Below, one piece after another: positions 50,131-64,000 of a stretch of DNA of 64,000 bases. The translations under genes and the position numbers were made by a program. Source of the stretch: Lepisosteus oculatus (lineage: Eukaryota; Chordata; Actinopteri; Semionotiformes; Lepisosteidae); assembly GCF_040954835.1 (NCBI RefSeq), contig NC_090698.1, positions 3,842,501 to 3,906,500 on the forward strand, written 5' to 3'. The stretch's first letter is position 1; the number at the start of each line of letters is the position of its first letter. The notes under the pieces were generated by a model. It made no database searches, had not been told where the DNA came from, and worked only from the letters and a program-made list of their open reading frames with translations.

Positions 50131-53100
50131 CGTCACGGTGACTGACGGCAAAGTAAAAAAAAAACACGCTGCAGCGTGTGTGTGTGTGGTCACTACGGCT
50201 TACACTAAAAAGTGCCTTATCACTGCAGATGCATAGGTGATCCACATATTATTCGGGGAGGGATGAGTACATCTTACTTTGTTTGCTCCCGTGTCATATC
50301 TAAATCAAACCGGGGCAACTGTGCCTTGAACATTAATCATTAGCCCAAGCGTGAACTCCTCCAGCTCGAATGGTGTGCTGTGTCTTTAAGGGGCTGGTCT
50401 CTCGTCAGATGTTGCCCGTTTGACTGATATCTCGTCTGTTCAACTCATCGCAGTCCCCAGTTTGGCTGGCTGTGTGCTTAAGAAATGTCTCGGTCTGATA
50501 AAAACTCAGATCTAATACCGTTTGCCATAGCCTGCTGTGGAAACATGAATTAAACATTACCACGAAGGCAGCCACGTCTTGACGGGTTGAGCTGAGCGGT
50601 ACTTCAGAGTTTGAAACGGCACACACTGCACTGCTGTAGGATTAGGGCAGTTTACCACTATTTTGCCATCCAATGGTTTTGGTTTTCTTCTTACCTCGTG
50701 CATCTCTCTTGCTTCATTGGCATTTATGGTCATTTTCCAAGCTCTCCTTATTGTAGGCTCCAGCAGAAAGCGTTCAACGGGTCAACACGGAGATCTACTA
50801 GTGTCCCAATTAATAGAATAGGCAAGATCCATATCTTCCAGCTCTCCTCTCCCAGCGGAGTCAAGTTTATTATAGGCATCACTTTCAAAGAGTTTACCTT
50901 CTACCTTATCTCGATCATTAGGGTATATTAGTTAACTGATGAACAGCCTAAACCACCACACATGCCCAACCCACTGGAATCCAGCTACAATTTCCATTCC
51001 CATTTCCATGTCTTTTTCATGATTTTACTACCCTCTCCTACATTCAATCTAATCGTTGTAGATTAAATTATACTATAGTAAACCTTTCCACAGAATCTGT
51101 TTTTTAGCAATCCCCTACTGAGTCATAACATCCTCAAAAGAACATGCAGGGGATGATAATGAAGCTAATGCTGTTATTACAGATCAAGCAGTCATTAGCT
51201 GAGTTAGCAACCTTCAAGTTGTTGGAAAGCTATTATTAGATTGGACTTTTTTTCCCTCAGTTGTTGTTGCAACCTCACCTTAACCTTCTGTCACCATAGC
51301 TCAATTACTAAAGCAAAACATAGGTTATACGTAAACATAAAAACACAAAGTTTTTTACAGACACAACCGTCCAGACTAACTAACAGTCTAACTCAGCTTG
51401 TACCTCAGATATAGGATATAGCTATATGAAATCATGATATGATTACAATTTGTGATTTCTACAACTATTTTTTATAATATTGTAGGAAATTGCACATGGT
51501 TCAGCATATGACAAAAAGTTTATTGCTGCTCTGGGAAGAATTCCTGAGCTGTTCCTGGTCTAAAAGGGTCTAACTCACATGCACGCTGCAGGAACTGAAT
51601 CTCTTTAGTCCTGAACAGAGGTGGTTATGACGGGCAAGATTCCAGTTCCTGAAAAGCTTAGGAGATGTCAAGTCAATGACTAAATTACTGTATGAAATTG
51701 AACCTAAGGGCACAACCAGTGGGAATGTATTTGGGCTGAAAATAAGCAGTGGTTTCTTTCCACAAGGAATCATGGCTATATGTCCCAGCAGTTTCCAGAT
51801 GTGTCAGGAACATTACACAATTACATCACAGGAGCAGAGGCGACATCCTTTTACTGATTAAAAATGTAAAAGGTACAAAATGAAAACCAAATAATAGTAA
51901 AATTAAAAGAAGACATGTCCTGGCAGACAATCCTAAGATGTACCACCACGTTTATCTTCTAAAACCAGAAATGATGTCTAATTTTAAAAAAATGTCAATC
52001 ATTTCATTGAACTGGATAAAAAGATCTTGCTATGCCAGTACCCACGGTCATGCCTCACAAGTTCTTAAAATCCCTGAAGTTCGTGTAGTCAAGACAGGGG
52101 TCTGCCCTCACCCTAACAAGCCTCTTCAGCTTTTCTTCAGCTGGCATTCCCTGACATCAGAAGGATGTCTCAAAATAGACTGGGAGGAACTATATTTAAC
52201 TTTGTTTTGGTCCATAAATTCCAAGGTCAGATCCTGAGGAAGGCAAGACAGGGTTCGTTAGGAAACCACGTTCTCAACAGCCAGCGATAACAGCCCTCCA
52301 CGAGGCTCTTTGTGGGCAGGCGGTCTGTAAATAACGGGCTTCCATGGAGGACTCGGAGGGCAAATACCGCTCCTTTCCACGAAAGCCACACTGAAAATTA
52401 CCTGGGAGAGCGTGGATAATGACAGGTTACAGCATACAAATTAAATGAGCAAGGCAGATAAAAATGAAACAATCTCTTATTATTTTCAAATGCAACTTTC
52501 CAGCTTTTTTTTCGTTCACTTTAATTTCTGTAAAGCCCAAGCAAGAGCAAACGACCTGCAATCACCACTGCCTTCAAGATCAAAACCCCTCTTTTCTTCC
52601 GCCATCCAGTTATTTGACATATTTGTCATCTAAAATAAGTCATTCAAAATCGCCTATCACATAATCAGAGGTATAATATCACAATAACACCCTGCAGACT
52701 TGCAATTTCATGCTAATTAATGCCTAAATGATCAAAGGGCATTGTTGCTGCTCAGATTGTTATAATTATGCCAACTGTTCCAACAGTCTATAAAATTGCC
52801 TGTCTGACAAAACTGTTGGATAAAGCTCATGAAATGTCACAGGCCTGACAGGTCACATGGTTTGGCCACTATGTGGGACTGTTCCCAAAAGGGCCTTGCA
52901 CAAGCCAGCTTGCCGTAATAACTTTTACACCCTCAACGGGTCATAAGGTGTGTGGCAAAACATCAGCTCTTCCAGAAGTGTTTGGACATTAAAGTAAAAA
53001 ATCAGCAACTATCATGCTAACAACAAGACACTGAAATAGTTCCTTCTTAAACTAAGATGACCTCCTGACCAGCATGTTATTGTCTTGTTGATGACCACCA

Positions 53101-53467
53101 AGTGCTACAAAGCACAACCTGTTTAGTCAATTATATTTCTGACTACACAGTTGAAATACGGCAAATTTTGTGTTTGTGGGTACATGAAGTTTGTACAATT
53201 CACTACATGTCCACATCCCCTGCATGACTACAATTCACTGCACGACTACCATGTTTCCATGTTAATTCATCCACTCTGCCTCCATCTTGGGAGAAGACAC
53301 TCTTGAGACACTTTTGCACCCTGCATTGATACTTCTTCTGCACAAGCTGGATCACGTGTGAAACATCATTAGGCTGGGGCTTGTTTTGCAACCTGCAAAA
53401 CGGCTAGATGTCTAGTAGTTTGTCGAGTGCCATTTTGAGTTTTCATCACTGTTATCTGATTTGATTA
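50131..53467. other. intergenic region between divergent SAMD4B and GMFG
   Basis: No exon or known repeat is recognised. A short run at about 52710-52740 combines a homeodomain-type TAATTA with ATCAAAGG, a TCF/LEF-like site, but nothing proves enhancer function. Confidence 0.45.
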
Positions 53468-53475
53468 TATATAAG
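53468..53475 (+). promoter_or_regulatory. GMFG: GMFG TATA box
   Basis: TATATAAG lies about 190 bases upstream of the GMFG start codon. It predicts initiation near 53500 and a 5' UTR of roughly 165 bases with no intron before the ATG. There is no CpG island here, as expected of a tissue-restricted gene. Confidence 0.55.
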
Positions 53476-53664
53476 AGCAGGTTCCAGATGCACATTTCCT
53501 GTCAGCCTATGGCCCTCCCCTTTTAACAGCAGTTATACTAGAAAAGGAACTTAGAGAGCTGGCTTGCATCCTGTCACAAGGGATTCGTAAGAAGGTGAAT
53601 TTGTCACAACTAGTAAACTGCTTTAAGCACCAGAAAAGAGGAAACGGACCTGTTTTGCGACAAA

Positions 53665-59554
<5,890 letters not shown>

Positions 59555-59788
59555 ACAGAGATAACTTGTTACTTTTAAGAAACTTGCATACCTAAACAAG
59601 CATCTTGGGTTATCACTATATATATATATTTGATATATATTTGCCATTTAGAAAAATATCTTACTTTTAAGAACAAAAATCTTATAATTATTGTTTTTCA
59701 CTCATGTGGGTGTTACAACCTTTAAGCCAGTATTTCTTAAATATAACTGCCTCCTTTGTATTCTTTGATAAAATCACTCTTCTATTGA

Positions 59789-59794
59789 AATAAA
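59789..59794 (+). terminator. GMFG: GMFG polyadenylation signal
   Basis: This is a canonical AATAAA about 235 bases after the stop codon in an AT-rich 3' UTR that also contains a TA-repeat stretch near 59620. Confidence 0.75.
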
Positions 59795-61585
59795 AGTTCT
59801 CTAAGAAAAATACTACCCATCTGAAGTATTTGACAAACTACACTCAACAGAAACAAATATTTATTCACGCTAACCAGAAAACTGATGTTATAGAACCATC
59901 AAGTTTTTTTTTTTCCCCATTTATGCTTTGCTTGGATTCTCAACCTTTGCTTTATTCCAAACTGTGTTCCCAGATCACCCCCTCAGCTTTGTTTACTGTG
60001 TCTCTCTCCCTGGATTTGTTCTCGGACTGATCCCTCAGCCTATCTCCCAGATTCTCCTTGACTGTGTCTCTCCTGGTTACAACCCTTGCTTTGCCTGTAT
60101 TACCAGGCTTGTACCACGTTCTGGACTTGCTCACTAGCCACAGCAACACATTTGCCTGCGAGCAAATCCGCAAGCGGCCTGCTCCTCACCCCCAGAGTGA
60201 GTGTTCCCTGCAGCTCTGGCCGTTCCCTGTGTACAGTTCGTGGGCAGCCCGTTCATCCAGCAAGTGGGCTCCTAACATTCCTGGATCGCACTCCGAGTCC
60301 CACCGTCGTAGCATGACATTACACAGATATTAAAAGAATCGTCATTTAACCCCTCAGATGAATTTGCAAAGGACCAATCTAAAAGGTAAACCAGGTGAAG
60401 TAACAGAACTCGGAAGCAGTAGACAAAGGGTCACACAGCAAAAGACAGAGCCCTCGTGTAACAACTTTTGACTATTTTGCAATTACATATCCAAGATGTT
60501 TTTAATCTTACAATGCTGAGCGTGGGGAAAAATGACCTTGGCTTTCGGACACTTCCAAACAAGAAAGGATGCTTTCACAGCAATTTCGAACAGCCAACAA
60601 TAACATTCCCGAACGGGCACGTGTAAAGGTAAGCAACGCTATGAAGACCTTCTTTGTTCTCCACTGTGGAGGGTGGGAAAACTGACCGAGACCCACCAAG
60701 AAAAAATGTCCCGACCTGATATACATCACAACAGACGCATTGTAAGAACGCCTGTGCTTCCAGAAATACACTTGTAAATTTAGGTCTGCACTTTCCTCCA
60801 ATAAAAACAAAATAACCTTGTGGCTTTAAAAGGTCTGCAAGCCTTGCAAAGAGGTGTGCCGCACATTTCGTGTTTTTCAAAGATCCTTTTCTGCGATCGT
60901 CTGCGTTTTTACGCCAATGGGTTAAAACATGGCAGGTAGGAATACCTTTCAACTATCCTAGCAAAATGAAGACATTTTGGAAATAAAAAACTCAAACTCT
61001 CCCTCCAAAATATAAAAGAGCACAGACAAGCATACAGGTTCAAGAAACAAAGTACACCTGCAAAAGCCTGGTTTAAGATTGGACTTACTGTCTTTTAATT
61101 ATGTTCCTAGTTTATATAACAGCATATTTATAAATAGAAATCAGATTTCATTAAGACTAGTCCAAATCTTTAAAAGTAGACTCGTTTTTTGGCAGATGGA
61201 GATCTTAAGATCAGCTCCATTAAATTAAGAGGTACCTTAGGGTCAATAAAGCTTGCAAATTCTTCTGTCTTACCTGGGGCTTCACCAGCTGAGACCCATC
61301 AACTGGTCCCAGAGCAGTCCTTCTCTGACTTTCTCATCTGACTCTCCGCTGCCAGTGGGTAGAAACCATTTATTGTTCTCCCCATGCTATAAAAATCAAA
61401 CTCAAAACAATTATAGCTATTTCTGTGTGGTGATGTCAAGAATTCTTTTGTTTTCGGTGCCTTTTCAGTTTCTGTTTCCAGATCTGTTGTCAACATTACG
61501 GCAATGAGGCTGAATTTCTCCTGTGATGAACTCGGACAGAGTAAAAAGAAAAAAAAAACAAATATTTCAAAGGGAAGTATTTTCA
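59795..61585. other. intergenic region between converging GMFG and PAF1
   Basis: No exon is recognised. A CT-rich segment at about 59930-60330 looks like part of a dispersed fish repeat. A further minus-strand AATAAA at 61369-61374 offers a second possible PAF1 3' end. Confidence 0.5.
59930..60330 (+). repeat. CT-rich segment resembling a dispersed repeat tail
   Basis: Repeated phrases such as GACTGTGTCTCTC, CCCTCAGC, CTTGCTTTGCCTG and TTCTGGACTTGCTC give a C/T-rich, low-complexity look like the non-coding tails of interspersed repeats in non-teleost fish. It ends CCACCGTCGTAGCATGACAT. There is no second copy in the window and no coding content. Confidence 0.3.
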
Positions 61586-61591
61586 TTTAAT
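61586..61591 (-). terminator. PAF1: candidate PAF1 polyadenylation signal (ATTAAA)
   Basis: TTTAAT on the plus strand gives the common variant ATTAAA on the minus strand, about 380 bases past the PAF1 stop codon. Confidence 0.4.
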
Positions 61592-61969
61592 ATTGTACAG
61601 TGGGGGGGATAGAACATGATCTGAAAAAAAACCTCACTCGTCAACAAAGAAAAAAAATACTTTGGGGAAGTGATTCCGTCATCAGTCATCGATCACTAGT
61701 CATCAACAAAAAAAATATATATACAGATACAGGGGGCCGGAATGAAAAAGAATAACTGACATTTGTGCCAAAGAGAAGTTTCTTCTCGTCTGCACTGATC
61801 TGAAAATCGACCCCCGTAAACGAGCTTAAAAGACGAGCTGGAGTCCCCAGCAGCGGCTGGCTGGGCTGGGCCAGTGTGCTGCTCAGCAGTCTCCCCGCGG
61901 CCCCCGAGCCGGGGCCCCGGCGGACACGCAGCCTCGGAGCCAGCAAGGCCAGCAAGGCCGGCTGCCCGC

Positions 61970-63917
<1,948 letters not shown>

Positions 63918-64000
63918 TTACGTCAGCTCAGTTGGTTTGATAGGAGGAACTCTTCAAGTACATTGTGAAATTCTATCATTTGCCGACCGCTTCTTTGAGA

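Noticed and set aside
53203-53391. 62-codon minus-strand frame upstream of GMFG
   Set aside because: A transposon remnant was considered, but no motif could be assigned.

Overview
This is a vertebrate nuclear locus, most likely from a ray-finned fish. The genes are split by long AT-rich introns, exon proteins closely match vertebrate families, and the repeats are fish-like (Tc1, RTE and CR1/L2 LINE debris, a 5S-rRNA-derived SINE ending in GCGCTATATAA plus ATT repeats). Gene size and repeat type would suit a non-teleost such as a gar or bowfin, but that is inference. There are no bacterial features. I recognise three conserved genes and one unidentified partial gene. The recognised trio is SAMD4B-GMFG-PAF1, the set found together on human 19q13.2.

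Layout. (1) 1-256, minus: an exon of an unidentified basic protein with a GRPP motif, running off the left edge; a small CpG-rich segment at 2.34-2.60 kb may be its promoter. (2) 2.6-15.4 kb: no coding gene; a Tc1 fossil at 4.3-4.5 kb, and the probable 3.1-kb 3' UTR of SAMD4B at 12.2-15.4 kb. (3) 15,376-37,830, minus: SAMD4B, a Smaug-type RNA-binding translational repressor. I rebuilt a complete 12-exon coding sequence (2,049 nt, 682 residues) with consistent phases. Its long introns carry an RTE LINE, a 5S SINE and a CR1/L2 LINE fragment. (4) 37.8-48.8 kb: probable 5' UTR intron of SAMD4B, holding a perfect 20-bp hairpin and a tRNA-SINE-like piece; a CpG island at 48.85-50.13 kb is the likely promoter. 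(5) 53,665-59,554, plus: GMFG, complete in 7 coding exons (429 nt, 142 residues). Its fourth intron has AT-AC ends and both hallmark motifs of the minor (U12) spliceosome. (6) 61,970-63,891, minus: the last four exons of PAF1, whose 5' part lies beyond the right edge.

The genes are linked by ancient neighbourhood, not by an operon. SAMD4B represses and destabilises mRNAs, GMFG acts on Arp2/3 actin branches, and PAF1 is a subunit of the Pol II elongation complex PAF1C. SAMD4B and GMFG are head-to-head, and GMFG and PAF1 are tail-to-tail. In human, as I recall it, PAF1 instead faces the SAMD4B tail, so the SAMD4B-GMFG pair looks inverted relative to PAF1.
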